The notes beneath the pieces are model-generated. The model ran no database searches, was not told where the DNA came from, and saw only the letters and a list, made by a program, of their open reading frames with translations. From NCBI GenBank assembly GCA_963725145.1, contig CAVRXL010000013.1, positions 992,001 through 1,056,000 of the forward strand: a stretch of DNA of 64,000 bases, written 5' to 3'. Below, piece by piece: positions 8,532 through 17,651 of this stretch (position 1 is its first letter; every line of letters begins with the position of its first letter). The DNA comes from DATAEE01 sp963725145 (GTDB lineage Bacteria; Acidobacteriota; Vicinamibacteria; Vicinamibacterales; 2-12-FULL-66-21). The position numbers were made by a program, and so were the translations under genes.

Positions 8532-10513
8532 TGGACCGAGGATGGGCTGCTGGGACGCCTGAGCCCGAGCTTGGCCATGCGCGTCTCGAGCGTCGTGGGC
8601 CGGAGACCGAGCCGGTCCGCCGCGCCGCCGGCTCCTCGAATGCGCCACGCCGTGCTCAGCAGCACGCTCTGAATGTGCTCCCTCTCGACCTCGGCCAGCT
8701 TTGCGCTGCGTTTCTCGGGCGCCGCGGTCTTCGACGTGGGGAGCACAATCGTCAGCCGGGTGCCGCCTGCCACGATCATCGCGCGCTCGACGACGTTGCG
8801 GAGCTCGCGAATGTTGCCCGGCCACGCGTACCGCTGAAGCGCCTGCATGTTTTCCATCGGGATCGACTCAATCCGCTTGCCGAACGCGATCGAGAACTCC
8901 TCGACGAAGCGCCACACCAGAAGCGGAATGTCTTCGAGGCGTTCCCGCAGCGGCGGCACGCGTACGGGAAAGACGTTGAGCCGGTAGAACAGGTCTTCGC
9001 GAAACGCTTCTTCGATGATTCGCTGCTCGAGATCCCGGTGGGTGGCCGCGATGATCCGCACGTCCACGTGGATGCCTTTCGGGCTCCCGAGCCGCTCGAT
9101 CTGCCGCTCTTCCAGGACCCGCAGCAGCTTGACCTGGACGTCGGCCGGCAGGTCGCCGATCTCGTCGAGGAAGATCGTCGAGTGGTCCGCCAGCTCGAAT
9201 CGGCCGATCTGCCGCGCGAGTGCGCCGGTAAAGGCCCCTTTCTCGCGGCCGAACAACTCGCTCTCCATGAGCGTGGCGGGAATCGCCGAGCAATTCACGC
9301 GCACCATCGGCCGGTCGCGTCGCGCGCTCAGTTCGTGAATCTGCGTCGCGAACAGCTCCTTGCCGGTGCCGGTCTCGCCGAGGAGCAGCACGGTCGAATC
9401 GGTGGCCGCCACCTGGCGAATCTGCTCCAGGGCGCGGCCAACCGCCGCGCTCCGGCCGATCACAGTCCCGGAGCCGAGGCGATCCTGGAACTCGCGTTTG
9501 AGGTATTTGTTTTCCGCGTCCAACCGATCGCGAACCCGTTCTACCTGCGAGATGGCCCGACGCAGCTCTTTATCGCCCTCCAGACGCGCAAGGACGCTGG
9601 CGAAAACGGTGGCGATCACCTTCAGGGTATGGAGCGCATCCGCTGTCCACTCGCGTTCCTTTCCGATCATGTCGAACCCTATCGCCCCGACGACTCGATT
9701 CGAGACAGACAAGGGGACGGTCACGGAGGAGCGGATTCCCTCTCCCATGTAGCCGGCGCGGTCCACGGGGTTCGGGACTTCCTCGATCGTGGAAAAGCAC
9801 AGCAACCTGCCGGCGAGGATCGTTTCGTTCGCCCACGGGAAGTGCTCTCTGGCCGAAGTCACCACGAGCCGCGGCGGGATGCTGTCGCGCCACCAACTGA
9901 CCGGAGCGAGCAGGTCGCCCTCGGGCTGAACGGTGTAAAAGGAGCAACGATCGAGCTCGAGCGTTTCGCCGATCCGGCGGAGCGCGTCGAAAATCGCATC
10001 GACGACTTCATCCGAAGGCAGATTGATGAACTTGTATGACAGCTCCGCGATGAGCCGCTCGAAGTCCAGCTGCCGTTCGACCGTCAGCCGGGCTCCCTCC
10101 AGGCGCTCCGTGATGTCAACGATGCAGCCGAGGACGAAGATGCCCTCCAACGTCTGCAAAGGAATCAGGCTGATCTCTGCGGGGAAGGCGTTGCCGTCGC
10201 GGCGGCGGCCGTGCAGATCCGTTTCGAGACTCGCCCGGACCTCGGGCGCTCTCTGGAAGCCTTCACGGTGCATCGCACCGATGGCACGCCAGACGTCGGG
10301 CAGAAGGGTTTCAACCGACTGCCCGATCAACTCCTCGCGTGAGTACCCGAATTGTCGCTCGAGCTGATGGTTCACCAGCACGATGGTGCCAACGGGATCA
10401 ACGACAAGGATGCCGCTCGGCGCCGATTCGGCCCCGACTCCGAAGAGACCCGTTAAATTCGCGCCGAGCGAGGTGAATCCAGTCTGGGACTGGATCCAGT
10501 GTCGTTCTGACAT
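8528..10513 (-). CDS. PAS-GAF sigma54-dependent transcriptional activator (paralogue 1)
   Basis: 661-residue enhancer-binding protein of the NtrC/FhlA type. Domains: PAS (about 28-135), GAF (about 190-315), AAA+ (about 345-575) with Walker A GETGTGKE, the sigma54-contacting GAFTGA motif, Walker B IFLDEIGDLP, and a Fis-type helix-turn-helix (about 625-655). There is no receiver domain, so the signal is probably sensed by PAS/GAF ligand binding rather than phosphorylation. It shares the GGAADRLGLRPTTLETRMAKLG recognition region nearly unchanged with the two other activators here, implying the same DNA target. It lies 86 bases downstream of paralogue 2 and may be co-transcribed; a weak GG-N10-GC match (TGGTGCTGGAATAGCC) lies just upstream. 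Confidence 0.92.
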   Translation of the reverse strand: MSERHWIQSQTGFTSLGANLTGLFGVGAESAPSGILVVDPVGTIVLVNHQLERQFGYSREELIGQSVETLLPDVWRAIGAMHREGFQRAPEVRASLETDLHGRRRDGNAFPAEISLIPLQTLEGIFVLGCIVDITERLEGARLTVERQLDFERLIAELSYKFINLPSDEVVDAIFDALRRIGETLELDRCSFYTVQPEGDLLAPVSWWRDSIPPRLVVTSAREHFPWANETILAGRLLCFSTIEEVPNPVDRAGYMGEGIRSSVTVPLSVSNRVVGAIGFDMIGKEREWTADALHTLKVIATVFASVLARLEGDKELRRAISQVERVRDRLDAENKYLKREFQDRLGSGTVIGRSAAVGRALEQIRQVAATDSTVLLLGETGTGKELFATQIHELSARRDRPMVRVNCSAIPATLMESELFGREKGAFTGALARQIGRFELADHSTIFLDEIGDLPADVQVKLLRVLEERQIERLGSPKGIHVDVRIIAATHRDLEQRIIEEAFREDLFYRLNVFPVRVPPLRERLEDIPLLVWRFVEEFSIAFGKRIESIPMENMQALQRYAWPGNIRELRNVVERAMIVAGGTRLTIVLPTSKTAAPEKRSAKLAEVEREHIQSVLLSTAWRIRGAGGAADRLGLRPTTLETRMAKLGLRRPSSPSSVH

Positions 10514-10599
10514 ATCGGGTTGGGCTATTCCAGCACCAACATAGGGGGCAGAACGAGGGGCGTCTATGGGACCTTAGGGCAGGTAGCTGATGCAGGCGC

Positions 10600-12540
10600 C
10601 TATCGGGCCCTCGGCCGGCTGATCCCCAGCTTGGCCATGCGCGTTTCGAGCGTGGTGGGCCTCAGCCCGAGCCGCTCCGCCGCGCCCCCCGCCCCCCGGA
10701 TGCGCCAGTGCGTGCTTTCGAGCACGTTACGGATGTGCTGTTCCTCGACGTCGGCCAGCTTGAGGCTGCGCTTGCCCGGAGGCATCTTCGTCGCGGGGAG
10801 GGCGATCGTCAGCCGGGGCCCGGTCGCCACGATCATCGCGCGCTCTACGACGTTGCGCAGCTCGCGGATATTTCCCGGCCACGCATGCTGCTGCAGCGCC
10901 GCCATCGCCTCGCGCGGGATCGCCTCGATCCGCTTGCCGAACGTGCGCGAGAACTCCTCGACGAACCGCCACACCAGCAGCGGAATGTCCTCGACCCGTT
11001 CCCGCAGCGGCGGCACTCGAATGGGAAAGACGTTGAGCCGGTAATACAAATCCTCGCGAAACGTCCCCTCCGCGATCCGCTGCTCCAGGTCCCGGTGCGT
11101 GGCGGCGATGACCCGTACGTCCACCTGAATCGGCTTCGGGCTCCCGAGCCGCTCGATCTGCCGCTCCTCCAGCACCCGCAGCAGCTTCACCTGGACGTCG
11201 GCCGGCAGGTCGCCGATTTCGTCGAGGAAGATCGTTGAGTGGTCCGCGACCTCGAAACGCCCCGCTTGCCGTGCGAGCGCTCCCGTGAAGGCTCCCTTTT
11301 CGCGCCCGAACAGCTCGCTCTCCATGAGCGTCTCGGGGATCGCCGCGCAGTTCACGCGCACCATCGTGCGCGCGCGACGCGCGCTGGCCTCGTGAATCTG
11401 CGTCGCGAACAGTTCCTTGCCGGTCCCCGTCTCTCCGAGGAGGAGCACCGTCGAATCGGTCGCCGCCACCTGATGTACCTGCTCGAGAACGCGGCGCACG
11501 GCCGCGCTGTTGCCGACGATCGCTCCGGTGCCCAGGCGCTCCTGGGCTTCGCGCCGGAGGTACACGTTCTCGGCGTGTAACTGATCGCGCAACCGTTCCA
11601 CTTCGGCGAGCGCCTTCGCGAGCGACGCGTCGGCCTTCTGGCGCGCCAGAACGTTGCCGAAGGCGCCGGCGATCACGCGGAGCCGATGAACCGTCTCCGG
11701 AGCCCAGGGCCGTGCCTCCCGCAACCGGTTGAAGCCAACGGCGCCGATGATCTCGCCCGCCACCGACAATGGCACGGTGAGGGCGGACCGAATCCCGGTA
11801 GCGCGGTAGTTCTCCCGATCTACGGGGCTCGGGATCTCGTCGACGCTGGAGAAACACAACACCTGCCCGGCGCGGAAGGTGTCGAGAGCCCATGGGAAGT
11901 CTTTTTCGGCGGCAACGGGCGCCGGCGGGGGGGGAAACCCCGCTCGCACCCAACTGATCGGATCGACGAACGCGCCATCCGACTGAATCCTGTAAAAGTT
12001 GCATCGGTCGAGATCCAGCCCCTCGCCGATCCGTCGGAGGGCATCTCGAATCGCGTCAGGGACCTGGTCTGCAGGCAGGTTGATGAACTTTGCCGACAAC
12101 TCCGCGACGAGCCGCTCGAACTCGAGCTGTTCCTCAACCGTCACGCTGTTCGCCCTGTCGACCTGTTCGCGTGCGGCCTCCACCATCGTCGCGAGCACGA
12201 ACGTGCCGTGGGGTGTTTCGATCGGGTTCAGGCCGATTTCGACGGGAAACTCGGAGCCGTCGCGGCGGCGGCCGGAGAGCTCGCGACGAGCGCCCATCTG
12301 GCCAGGTTCAGGCCGAGCGTCCGGTAGCAGGATCTCGACGGGTTGCCCTATCAGCTCCTGACGGGTATAGCCGCTCAGTCGCTCGACTTCGGCATTGACG
12401 AAGACGATCGTGCCGTCCGCGGCGAAGACGAGAACGCCGTTCGGGAGCGACTCGGCCGCCAGCCTGAACAGGCGGTCGGCATCGAACCCCGGCTCGTTCC
12501 ACGCGGGTCTGATGGATCCCCCCATTTGTGAGACTTCCAT
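10600..12540 (-). CDS. PAS-GAF sigma54-dependent transcriptional activator (paralogue 2)
   Basis: About 646 residues from the ATG at 12540; the ATG at 12525 has a better ribosome site (GGAAG eight bases ahead) and the frame is open to 12642. Architecture is PAS (LPNGVLVFAADGTIVFVN), GAF, AAA+ with GETGTGKE, GAFTGA and IFLDEIGDLP, and a Fis-type helix-turn-helix at the C-terminus (GGAAERLGLRPTTLETRMAKLG). No receiver domain. The gene is divergent from the DUF3302 export operon, and copy 2 of the enhancer element lies between them. A sigma70-like TTCAAT-17-TATACC sequence precedes it on the minus strand, so it may be expressed independently of sigma54. Confidence 0.92.
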   Translation of the reverse strand: MEVSQMGGSIRPAWNEPGFDADRLFRLAAESLPNGVLVFAADGTIVFVNAEVERLSGYTRQELIGQPVEILLPDARPEPGQMGARRELSGRRRDGSEFPVEIGLNPIETPHGTFVLATMVEAAREQVDRANSVTVEEQLEFERLVAELSAKFINLPADQVPDAIRDALRRIGEGLDLDRCNFYRIQSDGAFVDPISWVRAGFPPPPAPVAAEKDFPWALDTFRAGQVLCFSSVDEIPSPVDRENYRATGIRSALTVPLSVAGEIIGAVGFNRLREARPWAPETVHRLRVIAGAFGNVLARQKADASLAKALAEVERLRDQLHAENVYLRREAQERLGTGAIVGNSAAVRRVLEQVHQVAATDSTVLLLGETGTGKELFATQIHEASARRARTMVRVNCAAIPETLMESELFGREKGAFTGALARQAGRFEVADHSTIFLDEIGDLPADVQVKLLRVLEERQIERLGSPKPIQVDVRVIAATHRDLEQRIAEGTFREDLYYRLNVFPIRVPPLRERVEDIPLLVWRFVEEFSRTFGKRIEAIPREAMAALQQHAWPGNIRELRNVVERAMIVATGPRLTIALPATKMPPGKRSLKLADVEEQHIRNVLESTHWRIRGAGGAAERLGLRPTTLETRMAKLGISRPRAR

Positions 12541-12592
12541 TGGATGGAAGCTGTGGCTTAGGTATATCACCCGATTGAGCCGAATTGAATGA

Positions 12593-12627
12593 CTCCGGTA
12601 TCCCGGAGCATACCCGGAATAGCGGAG
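12593..12627. promoter_or_regulatory. 35-bp tandem-palindrome enhancer element (copy 2)
   Basis: CTCCG-gtatcc-CGGAG, three bases, aCCCG-GAATag-CGGAG. Same 16+3+16 layout as the other copies. It sits 92 bp upstream of the sigma54 promoter at 12719 and also lies upstream of the divergent activator gene, so it could mediate autoregulation. Confidence 0.75.
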
Positions 12628-12718
12628 GTCGACGCGCGTCAACGGACAGGGGTCTGCTGGCGCGTCTACTCTCGGCGCGTCATCGGTTTACGGACACGCC
12701 GACGGCCGACGGCGACGC

Positions 12719-12734
12719 TGGCACGGCGGCTGCT
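12719..12734 (+). promoter_or_regulatory. Predicted sigma54 promoter of the DUF3302-HlyD-NodT operon
   Basis: TGGCACGGCGGCTGCT is a near-perfect -24/-12 promoter. Predicted transcription start is near 12745, only about 5 bases before the ATG at 12750; an in-frame TTG at 12777 would give a leader of about 30 bases. Confidence 0.8.
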
Positions 12735-12749
12735 GTCCGGATACCGGTC

Positions 12750-13301
12750 ATGCGGTCCATCCTTGGATTCGGCAGTTTGAAGGGGCCGAGAGCCGCCCGG
12801 GCGATCGTGGTGGCCGCCGCCCTCGGCATCTCGCTCGCCGTTCCGCAGGAAGCGCGCGCGTCCCTGCTGTCGCCTGAAGCAGAGGACACGCTCGCCACGA
12901 TCATCGCGGTGCTTGTGATCTTCCTCGTGCCGGCCGTGCTGATCGTGCTCTTCTGGCTGGTCCACATCCTTCCGGAGAAGATCGCGCACAAGCGGCACCA
13001 TCCCCAGTTCGAGGCCATCCGGACGTTGTGCCTGCTTTCGCTGGTGTTCGGAGGCCTCCTCTGGCCGTTGGCGTGGCTGTGGGCGTATTCGAAGCCGGTC
13101 ATGTACAAGATGGCGTACGGAACGGACGTCCATCCGGACGCACTCAAAGAACACGGGCCTGGGCCGGAAGAAGGCGTGGCGAGCCTTCGCGACCGCTTGG
13201 CGCGGCTCGAGGCGCGAGGCGTTCCGCCGTCCGAGCTCGAGGTCCTTCGCGCCGATCTCACGGCCCTCGAGGCGAAGTTCGCCGCCGATGAGGCTCGCTA
13301 G
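12750..13301 (+). CDS. DUF3302 inner-membrane protein (YiaW-like)
   Basis: 183 residues: a signal/anchor segment, a strong transmembrane helix (LATIIAVLVIFLVPAVLIVLFWLV), a second near IRTLCLLSLVFGGLLWPLAWLW, and a charged C-terminal coiled coil (LRDRLARLEARGVPPSELEVLRADL). DUF3302 proteins such as E. coli YiaW are regularly paired with a HlyD-like protein (YiaV), as here: the HlyD gene starts on the very next base after the stop. The start is uncertain: ATG 12750 lies almost on the predicted transcription start, whereas TTG 12777 would begin a textbook signal peptide (MKGPRAARAIVVAAALG). Confidence 0.8.
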   Translation: MRSILGFGSLKGPRAARAIVVAAALGISLAVPQEARASLLSPEAEDTLATIIAVLVIFLVPAVLIVLFWLVHILPEKIAHKRHHPQFEAIRTLCLLSLVFGGLLWPLAWLWAYSKPVMYKMAYGTDVHPDALKEHGPGPEEGVASLRDRLARLEARGVPPSELEVLRADLTALEAKFAADEAR

Positions 13302-14576
13302 ATGGAAGTCATCCTACTCGGCATCTACTCGTTTTTCGTCTGGCTGATCTTCATCAAGCTGAAGTTGCTGCCATGGACGACGCCCTGGAAGGTCGGCGTC
13401 GTGATCTTCCCGATCGTCATGATCGTGGCGCTCCTTCTCCTCCTGAATATTTTTGCCCCGACGACGAGCGACGTCCGCGTGGTCAAGTACGTCGTGCCCG
13501 TCGTGTCCCAGGTCAGGGGACGCGTCGTCGAGGTGCCGGTCGAGAACAACCGCCCGGTCAAAAAGGGGGACGTGTTGTTCCGCATCGATCCGACGCCCTA
13601 TCAGAACGAGGTGGTGTCGCTCGAGGCGCGGCTGGCCTCCGAGGAAGCGAAGGTCGGCGCCGACCGGGCGCGGCTCACGGAGATGCAGGCACGGCTGGCC
13701 AACGCATCGGCGAGCGAGCGAGAGCTGCACGAGCAGTTGAACCAGGCCACCGGTCAGGTGAGCTCGCTCTCGGCTTCGCTGACCCTGGCCAAGACGCGCG
13801 TCGCGCAGAACACCGAGCTCGTGTCGACGGGCGCCGGCAGTCGTTTCGATCTCGAGCAGGCACAGACGAACGTCAACGAGCTGACGGCTCAGCTCGCCGG
13901 CGCACGTGCCGCCGAACAACAGGTGCGAGAAAAGCTGGCGGGACGCGTCAACGGCGATCTTGCGGCGGTAGCGGAGGTCAAGGCGCAGATCGCCACCGCG
14001 CAAGCGCAGGTACGGGTCGCCCAGGCGCAGGTGGACACGACGCGCGCCCAGCTCGAGAACGCCCGCTGGGATCTGTTGCAGACGACCGTCGTCGCTCCCG
14101 GCAACGGCACGATGGTGAACGTGATGCTTCGTCCAGGTTTCTTCGTGGCCGGCATGCCGTTCAACGAGGTCATGACCTTCGTCGACGACGAATACCAGAT
14201 CTTCGCGATCTTCGGCCAGAACGAGCTGCATCAGGTCGAAGCGGGGAATGAAGTGGAGATTACGCTCGACACGTACCCTGGCCGCGTGATCAAGGCCCAC
14301 GTCGACTCGGTGATATGGGCGCAGGGACAGGGACAGATCGAGGCGTCCGGCGATCTGCCGCGGACGGTCGTCGCCGCGCCGCCCGGCCGGTTCCCGGTGA
14401 AGCTCGTGGTCGCCGAGCGGGACCGCGAGCTCTTCCTGGCCGCGGGCGCGCGCGGGTCCGCGGCGATCTACACCGAGCACCTCGCGCTGGTTCACATCAT
14501 CCGCAAGGTGATCCTGCGCGTGGCGTCGTACCTCGACTACGTCATCATCAAGCACAGCATCAGCATGGGTCACTGA
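13302..14576 (+). CDS. HlyD/EmrA-family membrane fusion protein (YiaV-like)
   Basis: 424-residue periplasmic adaptor. Two N-terminal transmembrane stretches (about 3-20 and 28-50), then the first lipoyl half (VVPVVSQVRGRVVEVPVENNRPVKKGDVLFRIDP), a long alpha-helical hairpin (about 105-250), the second lipoyl half and a beta-barrel domain with EVEITLDTYPGRVIKAHVDSV. Such proteins bridge an inner-membrane pump to an outer-membrane channel. Here the partners are DUF3302 upstream and a NodT-type channel overlapping its stop (TGATG), but no inner-membrane transporter gene is present in the operon. Confidence 0.88.
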   Translation: MEVILLGIYSFFVWLIFIKLKLLPWTTPWKVGVVIFPIVMIVALLLLLNIFAPTTSDVRVVKYVVPVVSQVRGRVVEVPVENNRPVKKGDVLFRIDPTPYQNEVVSLEARLASEEAKVGADRARLTEMQARLANASASERELHEQLNQATGQVSSLSASLTLAKTRVAQNTELVSTGAGSRFDLEQAQTNVNELTAQLAGARAAEQQVREKLAGRVNGDLAAVAEVKAQIATAQAQVRVAQAQVDTTRAQLENARWDLLQTTVVAPGNGTMVNVMLRPGFFVAGMPFNEVMTFVDDEYQIFAIFGQNELHQVEAGNEVEITLDTYPGRVIKAHVDSVIWAQGQGQIEASGDLPRTVVAAPPGRFPVKLVVAERDRELFLAAGARGSAAIYTEHLALVHIIRKVILRVASYLDYVIIKHSISMGH

Positions 14577-16009
14577 TGGCGAGCCTCCTCTCGCGCCTCG
14601 GAGCTCCGCTTGCGGCCGCGATCCTGCTGACGGCGACGGGCTGCATACTCAAGAAGCCGCCGGACGCGGCGGAGATCAAGGAACAGGCGCTGCCGGCGGT
14701 GACGCCCCCGAGCGAGTGGAGGGCGCCTGCGGGTGGGATCCCCATCTCGGACAACTGGCTCGCCACGTTCCGCGACGATCAGCTGACGGCCGCGGTTGTC
14801 GAGGCCATTGCGCACAACGCAGACCTGCGCGTGGCGGCCGCGCGTGTGGAGCAGGCGCTGCTCCTTGCCAGGCTCGCGGGGGCGAGACTGTACCCGTCGG
14901 TCGACGTCCTCGCGCGCGGCGGCGGAAAGATGTCGGGCGACAACTCGGGCCTGCAGGGCGCGGCCCTCACGGTGTCCTGGGAGCTCGACCTCTGGGGCCG
15001 CGTCCGGTACGGCCGTGCGGCGGCGGTTGCCGACGCCAGGTCTGCCGAGGCCGACTTCGAGTACGCGCGCCAGTCGCTTGCCGCGCTCGTGGCCAAGAGC
15101 TGGTTCCTGGCCACCGAAGCGGGGCTCCAGGCGGAGCGCGCGCGCGCGACCATTGGCGAAGGGGACCAACTGATTCGCCTCGCCCAGGATCGGGCGCGCA
15201 TCGGCGTCGGCAACGAAGAAGAGATCTTCGTCGCGCGCGCCACGACGGGGACCTACCGTGACACCTTGCGTCAGATCGAGCTCGCGCGCGAGCAGGCCAT
15301 CCGCGCGCTGGAGCTCCTGCTCGGCAGGTATCCCGCTGCCGCAGCAGCCGTCTCGCCCCAGCTGCCGGGGCAGCCCGACGCCGTGCCGGGAGGGCTCCCG
15401 TCCGGGCTGCTCGAGCGCCGCCCGGATGTGATCGCCGCCGAGCGGCGCATCGCCGCGGCGTTCAACCGCGTCCATGAAGCAAAGGCGGCCCGGCTCCCGG
15501 CGATCGCGCTGACGACCGGCGTCAGCAGCGTCTCGAGCGAACTGTTCGTGCTGCAGGATCGCGACAACCCCGTCTGGAACGTCGGCGCCAACCTCCTCGC
15601 GCCCGTCTTCAGGGGCGGCGCCCTCAAGAGGCAGGTCGAGATTCGGACGGCGGAGCAGAAACAGGCCATCGCCGCGTACGCATCGATCGGCCTCCGGGCT
15701 TTCGGTGAGGTCGAGAATGCGCTGTCCGCTGAAATCGCCGCGCGCGAGCGCGAGCAGATCCTCGCGCAGACGCTCTCCGACAGTCAGCGCGCGCTCGAGA
15801 TCGTGCAGACCCAGTTCAAGGTCGGCAGCACCGATCTCCGATTCGTGACGCAGCGACAGCTCGCGCTCGAGGCAACGCGCGCGGCCCTCATCCGCGTGCA
15901 GGCCGAACAACGGGTGCAGCGCGTGAACATGCACCTGGCGCTCGGGGGCAACTTCGAGGCGATGCCGCCGGCCCCCGCCCGCGACCCGTCGACCGGAACC
16001 CAGCGCTAG
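14576..16009 (+). CDS. NodT-family outer-membrane efflux lipoprotein
   Basis: 477-residue TolC-like channel of the NodT/OprM group. An N-terminal lipobox (LLTATGC) gives a lipid-anchored mature protein. Two OEP repeats follow (about 60-250 and 265-450), with typical features such as WELDLWGRVRYGRAAA and the helix ending GLLERRPDVIAAERRI. The ATG shares a base with the HlyD stop, so the genes are translationally coupled. It would complete the outer part of a tripartite exporter. It ends 13 bases from the convergent MscS gene with no obvious terminator. Confidence 0.9.
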   Translation: MASLLSRLGAPLAAAILLTATGCILKKPPDAAEIKEQALPAVTPPSEWRAPAGGIPISDNWLATFRDDQLTAAVVEAIAHNADLRVAAARVEQALLLARLAGARLYPSVDVLARGGGKMSGDNSGLQGAALTVSWELDLWGRVRYGRAAAVADARSAEADFEYARQSLAALVAKSWFLATEAGLQAERARATIGEGDQLIRLAQDRARIGVGNEEEIFVARATTGTYRDTLRQIELAREQAIRALELLLGRYPAAAAAVSPQLPGQPDAVPGGLPSGLLERRPDVIAAERRIAAAFNRVHEAKAARLPAIALTTGVSSVSSELFVLQDRDNPVWNVGANLLAPVFRGGALKRQVEIRTAEQKQAIAAYASIGLRAFGEVENALSAEIAAREREQILAQTLSDSQRALEIVQTQFKVGSTDLRFVTQRQLALEATRAALIRVQAEQRVQRVNMHLALGGNFEAMPPAPARDPSTGTQR

Positions 16010-16022
16010 CAGTCGTCACACC

Positions 16023-17651
16023 TTATCGCCTCGTCGTCGGGATTGGTTCCGCGACAGGGGCGGCGGCCTGTTCGTTGGAGACGTACATCGTCTGAGACGG
16101 GAACGCGATCTGCGTGCCCGCCTTGTCGACGATTTCCGTGACGGCGAAGAGCAGCTGCTCCTGAATCTCGAGGAAGTGGTTCCAGTCGCGGGCGATGACG
16201 TAGGCGAAGACGTCGACATCGAGCGAAAAGGCGCCGAGGTGGATGAACCGGACGCGCACCGATTCGGGAGCGACGGACGAATGGTCCTCGAGCAGCTGCC
16301 GGATGCCGTCGACCACCGCGTGCAACTGCTTCGGCGTCGTCTCGTACCGGAGCCCCACCACCGGATGAAACCAGAACTTGTCGCGCGCGGAGAGGGTCTC
16401 CAGGCTCGCGTTCGCGATCTGACTGTTCGGGATGCTGACGACCGTGCGATCGAGGGTGCGAAGGCGTGTCGAGCGCAGGCCGATGTGATCGACGGTCCCC
16501 TGAACCTCGCCCACCTTCAGAAAATCTCCGACACGCACCGCCTGGTCGAAGATCAGGGAAGCGCCCGCGATCAGGTTCTCGAGTGTCTTCTGGGCCGCGA
16601 GGGCCACCGCGATGCCGCCGACGCCGAGTCCAGCAAGGACCGGCGTCGGGTTCACGCCGAAACGGCGAAGCACGACGAACACACCAGCGAAGACGATCAC
16701 GACGTCGACGACCCTGCGGCTGACACGGAGCAGCGAGGCCGCGGCGGAGGCGTTGGATCGCGGAAAGCGCCGGCGAATATAGCGTTCGACCTCGCCGTTG
16801 AGGAGAATCAGGAGCCAGACGACGGCCACAATCGTGAGAAGGATGGCCAGATTTGTCCAGAGCTGCCGCACCAGCAGCGACAGAGGCAGTCGGGCCAGCA
16901 GCCAGCGACCCGCCAGCGCCAGGATCAGCAGTCGCGCCGGCGCCGGCAGCACCCCGCGACTCAAGAGATCGGAACCCTTGAACGTGCGACGCCAGACCAG
17001 GCCTATCAGCGGCGTGAGCACTCGGTTCAAGAGCACCGTCGCCAGATAGAAGATCGGCAGACCGAGGATCACGGCGAGCCACTCGAAGAGCCGGACGCCT
17101 CCTACGCGCGTATTCGTCAGGAACCTGGGAACGGGCGCATCCTTCCAGAGGACCGCGATCTCTTGGTACAGCTCCGGAACGGATTCGAGCGTCCTGCGTG
17201 AGAAGAGCCAGATCGGACCCGTGCTTCCACGTTCGACTCGTTCGAGCACGATGTCCACGGCGCCGGCGGAGCCCTGGACTGTTCCGACCAGCTCCTGGTT
17301 GGGTGTCAGTGGGTTCGAACGGGAGCCTTCGGGAGCGTCGCTCAGTTGCGGCAGTCGAGCGGGTAGCCGGGCGTCGAGAACGATGAACAGCTCGTGGGCG
17401 AGAGCCTCCGCGGCCTCTCCACCGGACGGAGCGTCCAGGTACTGACCCGCCAGTGCATCCTCGCCCCTGCGCGCGGCGCTGAGAAATCCAAGAACCGTCC
17501 CTCGAGGTGTGCTGCGGCCGAGGGCGTCCTTCGGTGGTTCGGGTTGGGTTGGCGCCGCGGCCGGAGCGGCGCCTGGCATCGTTTGGGAGCGCGCGTCGAG
17601 CGGGGACAGAACCAGCGCGACGACACAGGCACCCAACACGTGGGCGGTCAC
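16023..17651 (-). CDS. MscS-family mechanosensitive channel
   Basis: 542-residue inner-membrane channel. Signal peptide (cleavage near ARSQ), periplasmic domain (about 25-180), several transmembrane helices (about 190-340), the conserved pore helix (AGLGVGGIAVALAAQKTLENLIAGA) and the MscS beta-domain (FDQAVRVGDFLKVGEVQGTVDHIGLRSTRLRTLD). It opens under hypo-osmotic stress to release solutes. The GTG start abuts the TAA of the DUF2950 gene; it is the last gene of the minus-strand operon that begins at 20905. Confidence 0.9.
   Translation of the reverse strand: MTAHVLGACVVALVLSPLDARSQTMPGAAPAAAPTQPEPPKDALGRSTPRGTVLGFLSAARRGEDALAGQYLDAPSGGEAAEALAHELFIVLDARLPARLPQLSDAPEGSRSNPLTPNQELVGTVQGSAGAVDIVLERVERGSTGPIWLFSRRTLESVPELYQEIAVLWKDAPVPRFLTNTRVGGVRLFEWLAVILGLPIFYLATVLLNRVLTPLIGLVWRRTFKGSDLLSRGVLPAPARLLILALAGRWLLARLPLSLLVRQLWTNLAILLTIVAVVWLLILLNGEVERYIRRRFPRSNASAAASLLRVSRRVVDVVIVFAGVFVVLRRFGVNPTPVLAGLGVGGIAVALAAQKTLENLIAGASLIFDQAVRVGDFLKVGEVQGTVDHIGLRSTRLRTLDRTVVSIPNSQIANASLETLSARDKFWFHPVVGLRYETTPKQLHAVVDGIRQLLEDHSSVAPESVRVRFIHLGAFSLDVDVFAYVIARDWNHFLEIQEQLLFAVTEIVDKAGTQIAFPSQTMYVSNEQAAAPVAEPIPTTRR

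Noticed and set aside
10514..10599. Sigma54 promoter upstream of activator 1
   Set aside because: The best match has a poor -12 box (TAGC) and no nearby enhancer element, so it was not listed as a feature.
13314..15934. Long minus-strand frames opposite the HlyD and NodT genes
   Set aside because: Both forward genes have full family motifs; the reverse frames do not.
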